Of a stretch of 64,000 bases of DNA, positions 24,738 to 32,304 are shown piece by piece. The stretch's first letter is position 1. The number at the start of each line of letters is the position of its first letter. The position numbers and the translations under genes were made by a program. The notes under the pieces were generated by a model. It did no database searches. It was given only the letters and a program-made list of their open reading frames with translations, and was not told the origin of the DNA. Location: NCBI RefSeq assembly GCF_042697365.1, contig NZ_CP137605.1; one strand, written 5' to 3'. Source of the DNA: Brucella pseudintermedia. Its GTDB lineage: Bacteria > Pseudomonadota > Alphaproteobacteria > Rhizobiales > Rhizobiaceae.

Positions 24738-27098
24738 ATGTTCAAAGTTCTGGAATGCGTGACAGTACAGCACGACCAGCCTTTTGTAATTCTGGCTGCA
24801 TCCATTTCTTTTGCAAGCATGTTTGCGTTTTTCCTGTTGTTGGCCCGTGCACGTGAATGCACCGAGGGCCGTCGTGACAACTGGATGGCGATCAGCGCAT
24901 TTGCTGGCGGAGTGGGCGTGTGGGCAACCCACTTTGTGGCCATGCTCGCCTATAGCGGCACCGTGGCGATAGAGTTTGATTTCACTGCCACAGTTCTTTC
25001 GGCAGCGACAGCCGTTCTCGGCTTCTGGTTGACCCTGCGCCTGCTTAAGGGTGCCGCTTTTCAATACGCGCTGCTAGCTGCCGTGTCGGCTACGCTATCG
25101 ATAGCCGCGATGCATTTCACAGGCATGAGTGCAATCAAGGCGGCTGCTGACATTCACTATGATCTTCCGCCGATCCTCGTAGGGGGCACAATATCGGTTT
25201 TGCTTTTGCTGGCCGCTTTCTGGCTGGTGACGAATGCTTTCGGTTGGTTACGTATCCTGCTCCCAACTATAGGTGGAATACTGGCTGTTTGTACCCTCCA
25301 TTTTACAGCCGTCGCGTCGACTGAACTGATTCCAAACCCGGCTCTACCTGCGGCCGATCCGCTCGGGACCGGACGTCTCTGGTTGGTTGTTACTATTGCC
25401 GCAGTGGTGTGTGGCGTGGCGCTGACGACAATTGCTGCTGTATTCGTGGACCGTTACATGACGGACTTAAAGGGTTTTGCGAACGCCACGCTGGATGGTC
25501 TGGCTGTTGTACGCGATGGCGGAATAGTCGAGATGAACGTCCGGTTCTCCGATCTCATGCGGAGAAGCGAAAAATCGTTGGCGGGTATTGAGCCGGATAC
25601 TCTGTTATTGGCGGCCGATGGGCTTCCGGTCTGCGCTCACCGTCCGGAAGCCGTCGAGGCGGCTCCAAGATTCCCGAATGACGAGCGCATTTTTGAACTG
25701 GCTGTTCATACGATTGAGTACCAGGGACGACTTTGCGAGGTGCTGGCAGTGCGCGATCTTACCGAAAAGCGCACGGCTCAACGTCAGATTGAGCATATGG
25801 CACGGCATGACGCGCTCACAGATTTGCCCAACCGCATGTTTTTTGAAGAAAGGCTTGCGAATGCCGTTGCGCGCCCAAGCCGTGAACCTTTCGCCGTGCT
25901 GGCGCTCGATCTGGATCGGTTCAAGGCGGTGAATGACATTTTCGGTCATGCTGAAGGCGACCGGGTACTGAAGACGGTTTCCAGCATTCTGAAACGCTGC
26001 GTAAACGGAATAGATACTGCCGCACGCATCGGCGGCGACGAGTTTATTATCCTGCAAGTGGGCGTTCCGCAGCCCAGAGGTGCCCGGAAGCTCAGTGAGA
26101 AGATTCTAGAAACCTTCCGCTCGGAGATGAATACAGTGCTCGATCCGACTGCTGTCGGCGTCAGTATTGGCGTTGCCGTTTATCCGAATGACGGCAAGGA
26201 TGCAGAAGCCATCCGGCATGCGGCGGATATCGCGCTCTATCGAGCGAAGACGGAAGGGCGGGGACGGGTTGCATTCTATTCCCCTGAGATGGACCATGAG
26301 ATAAGAGAACGGCGCCAGATAGAAGCGGATTTGCGCCATGCGATGGTTCGCGGCCAGATCGGTATTGCCTATCAACCCTTGTTCGCGACGTCGGATGGAC
26401 GTTGCACGGGTTATGAGGCGCTTGTTCGCTGGAACCATCCGGAACGTGGGCAGATACCTCCGGAAGTGTTCATTCCTATTGCCGAGGAAACAGGAGCGAT
26501 CGTAGCGCTGGGCGAATGGGTTTTGCGTGAGGCCTGCCGCACGGCTGTCGAGTGGGACAGCCACCTGACCATCGCTGTAAACCTTTCGCCCGTGCAGTTC
26601 CGGCTCATCAGCCTGCCCGATACCGTCGGTTCCATTCTTGCGGAGACCGGCCTGGAACCGACGAGGCTGGAACTGGAGGTAACCGAATCCGCTTTGATGA
26701 AGGATCGAGCGACGACCCTTGAACTGCTACGCCGCTTGAAGAAACTGGGAGTCCGCATCGTTATGGATGACTTCGGAACCGGCTATTCATCGCTCAGTAA
26801 TCTTCAAAGTTTCCCATTCGACAAGATCAAGATCGACCGTAGCTTCATCACCAGCATGGAAACGGATGTGAGCGCGAGAGCAATTGTGCGGGCTATAGTC
26901 GGTCTCGGGCGCAGCCTCGATCTGCCGGTGGTGGCTGAGGGTATCGAAACTTTTGACCAGCACCGCATGGTGATCGAAGAGGGTTGTGAACAGGTCCAAG
27001 GCTTTCTCTTCGGTCGCCCGGCCAATGCGCCTGCTCCAGCCGACCCATCTTCGCGCTATCGCAGCAAAACAGATGGCGGACAAGTAAAGGCCGGCTGA
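24738..27098 (+). CDS. MHYT-PAS-GGDEF-EAL cyclic-di-GMP protein
   Basis: 786 aa. N-terminal MHYT sensor (about 1-250) with six or seven helices and motifs THFVAM, MHFTGM and LHFTAV, thought to bind a metal or gas ligand; a PAS-like region; a GGDEF domain with intact RIGGDEFIIL; and an EAL domain with YEALVRW, VNLSPVQF, LEVTESALM, DDFGTGYSSL, KIDRSF and VAEGIET, all expected for activity. The inhibitory RxxD site before GGDEF reads NGID, so product inhibition is probably lost. ATG 24738 follows AGGGGG; an upstream TTG frame is not supported. Likely bifunctional. Confidence 0.93.
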   Translation: MFKVLECVTVQHDQPFVILAASISFASMFAFFLLLARARECTEGRRDNWMAISAFAGGVGVWATHFVAMLAYSGTVAIEFDFTATVLSAATAVLGFWLTLRLLKGAAFQYALLAAVSATLSIAAMHFTGMSAIKAAADIHYDLPPILVGGTISVLLLLAAFWLVTNAFGWLRILLPTIGGILAVCTLHFTAVASTELIPNPALPAADPLGTGRLWLVVTIAAVVCGVALTTIAAVFVDRYMTDLKGFANATLDGLAVVRDGGIVEMNVRFSDLMRRSEKSLAGIEPDTLLLAADGLPVCAHRPEAVEAAPRFPNDERIFELAVHTIEYQGRLCEVLAVRDLTEKRTAQRQIEHMARHDALTDLPNRMFFEERLANAVARPSREPFAVLALDLDRFKAVNDIFGHAEGDRVLKTVSSILKRCVNGIDTAARIGGDEFIILQVGVPQPRGARKLSEKILETFRSEMNTVLDPTAVGVSIGVAVYPNDGKDAEAIRHAADIALYRAKTEGRGRVAFYSPEMDHEIRERRQIEADLRHAMVRGQIGIAYQPLFATSDGRCTGYEALVRWNHPERGQIPPEVFIPIAEETGAIVALGEWVLREACRTAVEWDSHLTIAVNLSPVQFRLISLPDTVGSILAETGLEPTRLELEVTESALMKDRATTLELLRRLKKLGVRIVMDDFGTGYSSLSNLQSFPFDKIKIDRSFITSMETDVSARAIVRAIVGLGRSLDLPVVAEGIETFDQHRMVIEEGCEQVQGFLFGRPANAPAPADPSSRYRSKTDGGQVKAG

Positions 27099-27457
27099 TA
27101 AGCCCATTCTTGTGAGCAACTGCGAGATTTCGCTGTTTTCGGCACCGCCTTGCTGTGCCGAATTGTTACAAAGCTGTTATCTGGCGCGATGATGAATGAA
27201 ATATTTACAGTGAAGTGCTGGCAGGCGGGAACCGCAAATTTCTCAAGCGCTGGAAGGGGTTGCGGTACGCCGGAGAGAGCCGGGCACCCAGAATAGAGTA
27301 GTGATTTCAACACGATATTTCGCGTGAACGCAATAATAAGTGAATTTATCCGAGGCAGCTTTCCGTGCTTGTAACACGTTGCGGCCACAAAGCGAAAGCT
27401 GAATGGGACGAACAGTATGAGTAATCGGATCGCAAGAAACGTTTAAGAATTTCTTCG
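27099..27457. other. 359-base intergenic region
   Basis: Apart from the terminator hairpin at 27138-27168 I find no gene, repeat or convincing promoter. It contains GTTACAAAGCTGTTAT, loosely similar to the palindrome at 30550-30564. Confidence 0.4.
27138..27168 (+). terminator. terminator after the c-di-GMP gene
   Basis: Perfect 8-base stem TTCGGCAC / GTGCCGAA with a 9-base loop, followed by TTGTTA, 40 bases after the stop codon. Confidence 0.6.
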
Positions 27458-27835
27458 ATGCGAATTTTGGTCAAGTGGATGATGGAAACGATGCTCACTT
27501 CGCAACAATGGCTTCCGGTCGAGTTGCTCAATATCGGTCTGGCCGCTGCCCTTTTCTTTGCCTGCCTTGTTCACTCGCTGTGGAAGGCCGTCTTTGACGA
27601 GCTCAACCCGGTATTCTGGCGCCGGACGGCAGCTTTGCTCTGGGCTGGTATCTTCATTGTTGCGCTGAGCGGCGGAATTGAAAGCTTCAACTGGCCACAG
27701 GCGATTGGCTGGCTTCTCGTTCTCGGCGGCGTTGTTGCGACTGTCACGCGGACAGGCATGAGCTATTATCGCCAGTATTGCGCTCACACATCGCGCGGCG
27801 TCCATTCGGGTCGCGCCCGGCTTTCGGGACGGTGA
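27458..27835 (+). CDS. small membrane protein of unknown function
   Basis: 125 aa (114 if ATG 27491, which has GGAAACG before it, is used). Three hydrophobic segments: around residues 20-42 (LLNIGLAAALFFACLVHSLW), 58-75 (ALLWAGIFIVALSGGI) and 82-98 (AIGWLLVLGGVVATVT), then a short basic tail. No family recognised. It stands alone between the c-di-GMP gene and a convergent DUF442 gene. Confidence 0.6.
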   Translation: MRILVKWMMETMLTSQQWLPVELLNIGLAAALFFACLVHSLWKAVFDELNPVFWRRTAALLWAGIFIVALSGGIESFNWPQAIGWLLVLGGVVATVTRTGMSYYRQYCAHTSRGVHSGRARLSGR

Positions 27836-27877
27836 TCACCATGTTTGCAAAGACTTTGGAAATGCCTTTGCGGCTCC

Positions 27878-27906
27878 ACCGCCCCTATAGCCTGCGGTCG
27901 TTTTTT
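27878..27906 (+). terminator. probable terminator
   Basis: Short stem ACCGC / GCGGT followed by CG and six T residues, 40 bases after the small membrane protein gene; it touches the 3' end of the convergent DUF442 gene. Confidence 0.4.
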
Positions 27907-28249
27907 ATCCGCGCTTTTGGCTCTGTACGATCCCGTAAATATTCGTAGAGCGTGCTCCTGATCGGCAGTAGCCAAGAATGGGTCCTTCGGCTTCCTCCAA
28001 TGCTGCCGCCATCGCATCCACATCGTCTTTGGTCAATTGACCGCCGATGACCGGAATATAGTAGGTTGCAAGACCCGCTTTCTCAGCCACGCGTGCGATT
28101 TCGCTGAATTCCGGTTGCTCCGGGCCGCCCTCACCATCGGGCCTATTGCAGATGATCGTGCGAAACCCCTCCGCGGCAATATCGCGAACATCGTCGGGTT
28201 CGATTTGCCCTGAAACCCAATAATTGTCGTCTATCTGGCGAATATCCAT
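27905..28249 (-). CDS. DUF442 / TIGR01244-family phosphatase-like protein
   Basis: 114 aa. Single cysteine-phosphatase-like domain with the active-site loop GYCRSGARS (CX5R), beginning MDIRQIDDNYWVSGQI as in the DUF442 family; in other bacteria this domain is fused to a persulfide dioxygenase/beta-lactamase fold (Blh) or to a sulfurtransferase. The stand-alone form here may act on a protein phosphate or in sulfide metabolism; fdhD, a sulfurtransferase, is the divergent neighbour 119 bases away. Confidence 0.85.
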   Translation of the reverse strand: MDIRQIDDNYWVSGQIEPDDVRDIAAEGFRTIICNRPDGEGGPEQPEFSEIARVAEKAGLATYYIPVIGGQLTKDDVDAMAAALEEAEGPILGYCRSGARSTNIYGIVQSQKRG

Positions 28250-28368
28250 GTTTTCCTCGCTTGCCGGCCCACTTGCGACGGCTTGTCCGGTGGCAACTTA
28301 CATTAAAGTCGTTTTCATGCCACATGAAACTGCTGGAAAAACGGGTGCGATGACGGGAGGGAAGGTCA

Positions 28369-29190
28369 ATGACGTTTCACAAAGCTAGCCGGAGTACTCC
28401 ACATATCGCGCATCGTATATCGGGCTCACGCGAGGATATGCGGGTGGTGCCGGAAGAGGTGCCTGTGGCGGTGAGCTATAACGGTTCAACTCAGGCCGTG
28501 ATGATGGCCACCCCTCAAAATCTCGAGGACTTCGCCATAGGTTTCACGCTTACCGAGAACATTGTGGACGATATTTCCGAGATAGAAGCAGTCGAGGTCG
28601 TGACCTTTGAGAAAGGCATCGATGTGCAGGTTCGATTGGCTGAACGCCCTGAACAGAGGCTCGCCGCGCGACGCCGGTTCATGGCTGGCCCGGTCGGGTG
28701 CGGTCTCTGCGGGATAGACTCAATCGATCATGCATTGAGGCCCCTAAGGGGATTGAAGCAAGGTGGGCGATCATTCTCTCCCAGCGATATTTCAATGGCT
28801 GTCGCATCTCTTGCGGATGCACAACAGTTGAACTCTGAAACCCATGCAGTTCATGCGGCGGGTTTCTATATTCCGGGCCAGGGACTTATTGCGGTTCGCG
28901 AGGATGTGGGTCGCCACAACGCGCTGGACAAACTCGTTGGAGCTATATCGCTTAGTGGTTCTGCGCCGGGTGACGGCATCGTTGCAATTACCAGCCGTGT
29001 TTCTGTCGAGATGGTACAGAAAGCAGTTATGTTCGGCGCGTCTGTTCTGGCTGCGATCTCTGCGCCAACGGCGTTGGCCATTCGGACGGCTGATGAAACA
29101 AACCTGACGCTCGTTGCATTGGTGCGAGGGGATGACTTTGACGTTTATGCGCACCGGGAACGTATCATCATAGAAGGACCGGCCTTTTAA
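28369..29190 (+). CDS. fdhD: formate dehydrogenase accessory sulfurtransferase FdhD
   Basis: 273 aa. FdhD passes sulfur from IscS to the molybdenum cofactor of formate dehydrogenase. The conserved cysteine loop is GCGLCGIDSID and the nucleotide-binding stretch is REDVGRHNALDKLVGA. Good ribosome site GAGGGAAGG. No formate dehydrogenase genes are in the window, so its client lies elsewhere. The stop codon sits inside the loop of the following terminator. Confidence 0.95.
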   Translation: MTFHKASRSTPHIAHRISGSREDMRVVPEEVPVAVSYNGSTQAVMMATPQNLEDFAIGFTLTENIVDDISEIEAVEVVTFEKGIDVQVRLAERPEQRLAARRRFMAGPVGCGLCGIDSIDHALRPLRGLKQGGRSFSPSDISMAVASLADAQQLNSETHAVHAAGFYIPGQGLIAVREDVGRHNALDKLVGAISLSGSAPGDGIVAITSRVSVEMVQKAVMFGASVLAAISAPTALAIRTADETNLTLVALVRGDDFDVYAHRERIIIEGPAF

Positions 29191-29202
29191 TAAAGGCCGG
29201 TC
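29177..29202. terminator. bidirectional terminator between fdhD and ribH2
   Basis: Perfect 11-base arms GACCGGCCTTT / AAAGGCCGGTC with a TAAT loop. The fdhD stop codon TAA (29188-29190) is in this loop, so the last fdhD codons form the stem. The ribH2 stop is nine bases away on the other strand. Confidence 0.75.
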
Positions 29203-29210
29203 GGTGCATG

Positions 29211-29687
29211 TTACACAAGCGCAGCAATACGGCTCCGCTCACTCACAAGCTGCAAAGCGGCATTCGCTGCCTCCACGCCCTTGATCTTGAAGTGGGCATG
29301 GAAGAAATCATGGTGCTCTTTGCTGTCGTGGAAATGATGTGGCGTCAGGACGACGCTGAGCACTGGGACCTCGGTCTCCAGGCCCACTTGCATCATGCCG
29401 TTAATGACGGCGGTCGCCACGAAATCATGCCGATAGATACCGCCATCCACCACCAAAGCCGCACCGACGATAGCAGCGTACTTTCCGGTCTTGGCCAAAG
29501 TCTTTGCATGAAGGGGGATTTCGTAAGCGCCAGGAACATCGAAAATTTCGACTTCCACGTTCGCGCCGGCTTTTGCGGAGAGTTCGGCAATAAAGCTCTT
29601 GCGGGCCTCATCGACAATATCGGCGTGCCAGCGGGCTTGGATAAATGCAATTTTGAATGAAGTCTTGTTCGGATAGCTCTGGTTCAT
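29211..29687 (-). CDS. ribH2: 6,7-dimethyl-8-ribityllumazine synthase, type II
   Basis: 158 aa, the length of Brucella lumazine synthase RibH2. It condenses the ribityl-pyrimidine and dihydroxybutanone phosphate to make the riboflavin precursor. Landmarks: FIQARWHADIVDEARKSF at the start, DVPGAYEIPLHAKTL, GAALVVDGGIYRHDF and LTPHHFHDSKEHHDFF with the catalytic histidine region. Members of this type form decamers. It is preceded by an FMN riboswitch, so it is induced when flavin is scarce; the rest of the rib genes are elsewhere. Confidence 0.94.
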   Translation of the reverse strand: MNQSYPNKTSFKIAFIQARWHADIVDEARKSFIAELSAKAGANVEVEIFDVPGAYEIPLHAKTLAKTGKYAAIVGAALVVDGGIYRHDFVATAVINGMMQVGLETEVPVLSVVLTPHHFHDSKEHHDFFHAHFKIKGVEAANAALQLVSERSRIAALV

Positions 29688-29768
29688 AGGTTCCTCACGA
29701 AACTAGAAACAGGGCGCACAAAAGAACGCTTGGACGGTGTCCGAACGACACGATCCTGACGTTCAATC

Positions 29769-29923
29769 GCTCTCTTCCATCCGGACTTTAACCGTCGGCT
29801 CCGGCATTTCACCGGATCTGCTGACCCTGAACCATTACCGAATCGGCATATTATCCAGGCGCTCGCGGGCTCGAAACTTTCGCTTCATACCGCCGGTGGG
29901 GAGTTTCACCCCGCCCCGAGAAC
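29769..29923 (-). promoter_or_regulatory. FMN riboswitch (RFN element)
   Basis: On the minus strand the aptamer reads GGGGCGGGGTGAAACTCCCC, then ACCGGCGGTATGAAGC, GCCCGCGAGCG, GGTCAGCAGATCCGGTGAAA, GCCGGAGCCGACGGTTAAAG and TCCGGATGGAAGAG: all the conserved RFN segments in order. It ends about 80 bases before the ribH2 start; the small hairpin GTGTC-GTTCG-GACAC in between may be part of the expression platform. FMN binding should lower RibH2 production. Confidence 0.95.
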
Positions 29924-30197
29924 AAGCCAGCACACTATTGTGCAAGCGGCACAAAATTATGATTTCCTCATGGTCTTGTCCAGTATGACGAGAGATAATT
30001 TCGTACTGTTTTTTTCAATGTGAGATGTGGACAACGGGTGTGGGAGTGGAGCCCGACTACGTGTGGAAGCCCGTATCACGGCGGGGCAGCTAGCTCGGCT
30101 GGCCTTAAATCTGGATAGGTCGAACTTCTTTGATCAGGCAGTCAGAGCCGCGTTCTCTGACCACGGGGCTTGAGCGGTTTTTGTTTAACGAATCGTT

Positions 30198-30269
30198 GGA
30201 ATGCTCTGTCCCTTTGTTTTCCGCATTCCCGGACACAAAATCGTTTCACACTTTTGCTGGAAATGCTTT
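30198..30269. repeat. rhizobial-type intergenic repeat, copy 2
   Basis: Begins GGAATGCTCTGTCCCTTTG and ends TTTTGCTGGAAATGCTTT; its reverse complement aligns over about 70 bases with the element at 22784-22858, sharing the order GCATTTCC, AAAGTGTGAA, TTTTG, GATGCGGA/GAATGCGG, AACAAA, AGAGC. It has no coding potential. Confidence 0.75.
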
Positions 30270-30314
30270 CGGACAGCGCAGCCTCGATACTGCGCGTTAA
30301 AACTGTTATAAATG

Positions 30315-30348
30315 AAAAGAGCGCTTCCAACGAAGGAAACGCTCTTTT
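30315..30348 (-). terminator. terminator downstream of the 33-codon gene
   Basis: On the minus strand a 10-bp stem GAGCGTTTCC / GGAAGCGCTC (one G-T pair) with a six-base loop, followed by TTTTCATTT. It lies 34 bases after the stop of the small gene at 30382, defining a short monocistronic transcript. A T-run on the other side makes it usable on the plus strand as well. Confidence 0.7.
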
Positions 30349-30381
30349 TCATGAGTGCCTGGAGGGCAAAAATGGGGCGCG

Positions 30382-30483
30382 TTAACGCAGGAAATCAAGT
30401 CCGAGAAGACCGACTGCAAGGGCAGTGTTGAGTGAAATGATCATCATTCCGTAGATGATGGCTGTTCTTGTAATATCGTTCAT
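30382..30483 (-). CDS. 33-aa single-span membrane peptide, unknown function
   Basis: Starts MNDITRTAIIYGMM and ends LLGLDFLR, with one continuous hydrophobic stretch of about 22 residues (from AII to LLG) flanked by charged ends: a textbook small membrane protein. The case for its being real is the ribosome site AAGGAGG (30490-30496) six bases before ATG, a leader hairpin directly upstream and a terminator directly downstream. No family recognised. Divergent from the DHA2 transporter, with an operator-like palindrome between them. Small proteins of this size often modulate transporters or respiratory oxidases, but nothing here shows which. Confidence 0.7.
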   Translation of the reverse strand: MNDITRTAIIYGMMIISLNTALAVGLLGLDFLR

Positions 30484-30496
30484 TTCCTACCTCCTT

Positions 30497-30523
30497 GAAC
30501 CGGAGCGGCCCCCCACCCGGTTC
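30497..30523 (-). other. leader hairpin abutting the ribosome site of the 33-codon gene
   Basis: 7-base arms GAACCGG / CCGGTTC with a C-rich 13-base loop, ending one base before the AAGGAGG sequence of the small gene. It could hold the site open or be a control structure. Confidence 0.4.
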
Positions 30524-30549
30524 GAAGCTTCGTGAAACTGTAACGAAAT

Positions 30550-30564
30550 GTAACAAGCTGTTAC
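30550..30564. promoter_or_regulatory. palindromic operator candidate
   Basis: GTAACA-AGC-TGTTAC perfect palindrome, preceded by another TGTAAC eleven bases upstream. It lies in the 298-base gap between the small-protein gene and the divergent efflux gene, so one regulator could serve both. Regulator unknown. The rest of the gap shows nothing I can name. Confidence 0.35.
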
Positions 30565-30781
30565 GAGAAGCGCAACCCCGTTTTACACAAATGTGAACGG
30601 ATGAAATCTCCCGTGAGGCGTCAAGTGTTGCGGCAATGCCGAATACGTCCAGCTGATAGCCGCAAAAACTGCTAATTTTGTCGCATATTCACTGCATTGT
30701 GAGACCGGTCCGGCTAGCAAAAATCAGTTGGGCGCTACATAGAATTGCGCACTTTCGCGCCCCAGTATTCGGAATATCGCT

Positions 30782-32218
30782 GTGAATCGCATCGTTCCTC
30801 TCGTGTTGGCCATAGCCCTGTTCATGGAACAGATGGATTCCAATGTCATTTCAACGTCGCTTCCCGCTATCGCTGCTGACATTGGCACAAGCCCCATTGC
30901 GCTCAAATTGGCATTGACGGCTTACCTTGTTGCATTGGCGGTTTTTATTCCAATCAGTGGCTGGATGGCGGATCGTTTTGGAGCCAAGAATGTATTTCGG
31001 ACGGCAATAGCAGTATTCGTGGTCGGGTCCGTTGCTTGTGCCGCATCCAACTCGCTTGCCGCTTTCGTCCTTGCGCGATTTTTGCAAGGCATGGGCGGAG
31101 CGATGATGACTCCCGTCGGGCGTCTCGTTCTTATTCGGTCGACTCCCCGCAGCGAACTCGTTTCAGCCATGGCCTGGCTGACAATCCCTGCAATGGTTGG
31201 GCCACTTGTCGGACCGCCCGTTGGCGGTTTCATCACGACATTCCTGACCTGGCACTGGATTTTCCTCATCAACGTACCGATCGGTTTCTTGGGCATCTGG
31301 TTTGCCAGCCGGTTCCTTCCGGATAATGACGAGCGCATCGTAAAGCGTCTCGACTGGACAGGTTTCTTTCTTTCGGGCATCGCGATGTCCGGGGTAGTGT
31401 TCGGACTGTCAGTGGTCAGCCTTCCTGCTTTGCCGCCTGCGGTTGGATTTACCACTCTCTCGATTGGTATTGTTTGTACGGTCCTGTATCTGCAGCATGC
31501 GAAGAGGGTCGATGACCCTCTGCTGAACCTGAAGCTTTTCGATAATCAGGTGTTCCGCGCAGCGGTTATCGGCGGCAGCATCTTCCGGTTCGGGATTGGC
31601 GCCATTCCGTTTCTGTTGCCGTTGATGTTTCAGCTTGGTTTCGGTCTCACCCCGTTTCAGTCGGGTATGATGACTTTCGTTTCGGCAATTGGCGCGATCA
31701 GCATGAAATTCGGTGCAAAGCGCATCTTTGTCCGTGTCGGTTTCCGGCGCGCCCTGATGGCAGGTTCTTTGATCTCTGCCTGCTTCATCGCTGTCAATGG
31801 GCTGTTTACGCCGGCGACTTCATATTGGGTCATCATCGGTTTTCTGCTGGTCGGAGGCTTTGCGCGCTCATTGTTCTTCACGGGAGTAAACGCGCTGGCT
31901 TTTGCGGAAATACCCGATGAAAAGACCAGTCAGGCAACGCCCATCACTGCCGTTGCACAGCAGGTTTCTATCGCTATAGGCGTTGCGCTGGCAGGTGGTA
32001 TTCTGGAAATCAGTACATCGCTTCGCGGAGCCCATCTCGAACTGGTGGATTTCCACATTGGTTTCTTTGTGGTTGCGGCTGTTTCGGCTGTGGCTTTTTT
32101 CTGGTTTGCCCGGCTCGCCCCGGATGCAGGCAAGGAACTCGCCGCGCCGACCGTCACAAAACACCGCAGCAAAGAGCGCGCAGCTATAGAAGCTGCAAAT
32201 ACCTCCACGGGAAAATAA
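30782..32218 (+). CDS. MFS drug efflux transporter, DHA2 (EmrB/QacA) type
   Basis: 478 aa, about 14 membrane helices. Motifs of the DHA2 branch: ALFMEQMDSNVISTSLPAIA in helix 1, GWMADRFGAKNVFRTAIA (motif A) and LIRSTPRSELVSAMAWLTIP. The start is GTG 30782, which places helix 1 at the N-terminus. Proton-driven export of drugs or metabolites is expected. No membrane-fusion partner gene is adjacent. Confidence 0.88.
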   Translation: MNRIVPLVLAIALFMEQMDSNVISTSLPAIAADIGTSPIALKLALTAYLVALAVFIPISGWMADRFGAKNVFRTAIAVFVVGSVACAASNSLAAFVLARFLQGMGGAMMTPVGRLVLIRSTPRSELVSAMAWLTIPAMVGPLVGPPVGGFITTFLTWHWIFLINVPIGFLGIWFASRFLPDNDERIVKRLDWTGFFLSGIAMSGVVFGLSVVSLPALPPAVGFTTLSIGIVCTVLYLQHAKRVDDPLLNLKLFDNQVFRAAVIGGSIFRFGIGAIPFLLPLMFQLGFGLTPFQSGMMTFVSAIGAISMKFGAKRIFVRVGFRRALMAGSLISACFIAVNGLFTPATSYWVIIGFLLVGGFARSLFFTGVNALAFAEIPDEKTSQATPITAVAQQVSIAIGVALAGGILEISTSLRGAHLELVDFHIGFFVVAAVSAVAFFWFARLAPDAGKELAAPTVTKHRSKERAAIEAANTSTGK

Positions 32219-32245
32219 GCTTTGGGTATTTCTAGCTTAAATTAA

Positions 32246-32304
32246 TCTGCAACGCATTATCCTGCACAAAACTGATTCGCGCTTTTGGCCCGGAAATGCT
32301 CTAG
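32246..32304. repeat. rhizobial-type intergenic repeat, copy 3 (overlaps the rlmE stop)
   Basis: Reverse complement begins TAGAGCATTTCCGGGCCAAA and continues AGCGCGAATCAGTTTTGTG and ATAATGCG, the same order as the copies at 22784 and 30198 but more diverged. Its first three bases (TAG, minus strand, 32301-32303) are the stop codon of rlmE, so the element defines that gene's end. Confidence 0.65.

Larger units (their letters stand above)
29924..30381. other. gene-free stretch between riboswitch and small-protein gene
   Basis: Holds the second copy of the intergenic repeat (30198-30269) and a terminator. A 49-codon frame (GTG 30027 to TGA 30173) is open but has rare codons (AGG, AGA, CTA) and no ribosome site. 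No RNA gene recognised; the ribH2 promoter should be just upstream of the aptamer. Confidence 0.4.

Noticed and set aside
30027..30173. 49-codon frame in the gene-free stretch before the small-protein gene
   Set aside because: No ribosome site, several rare codons, no recognisable motif; left as unexplained sequence.
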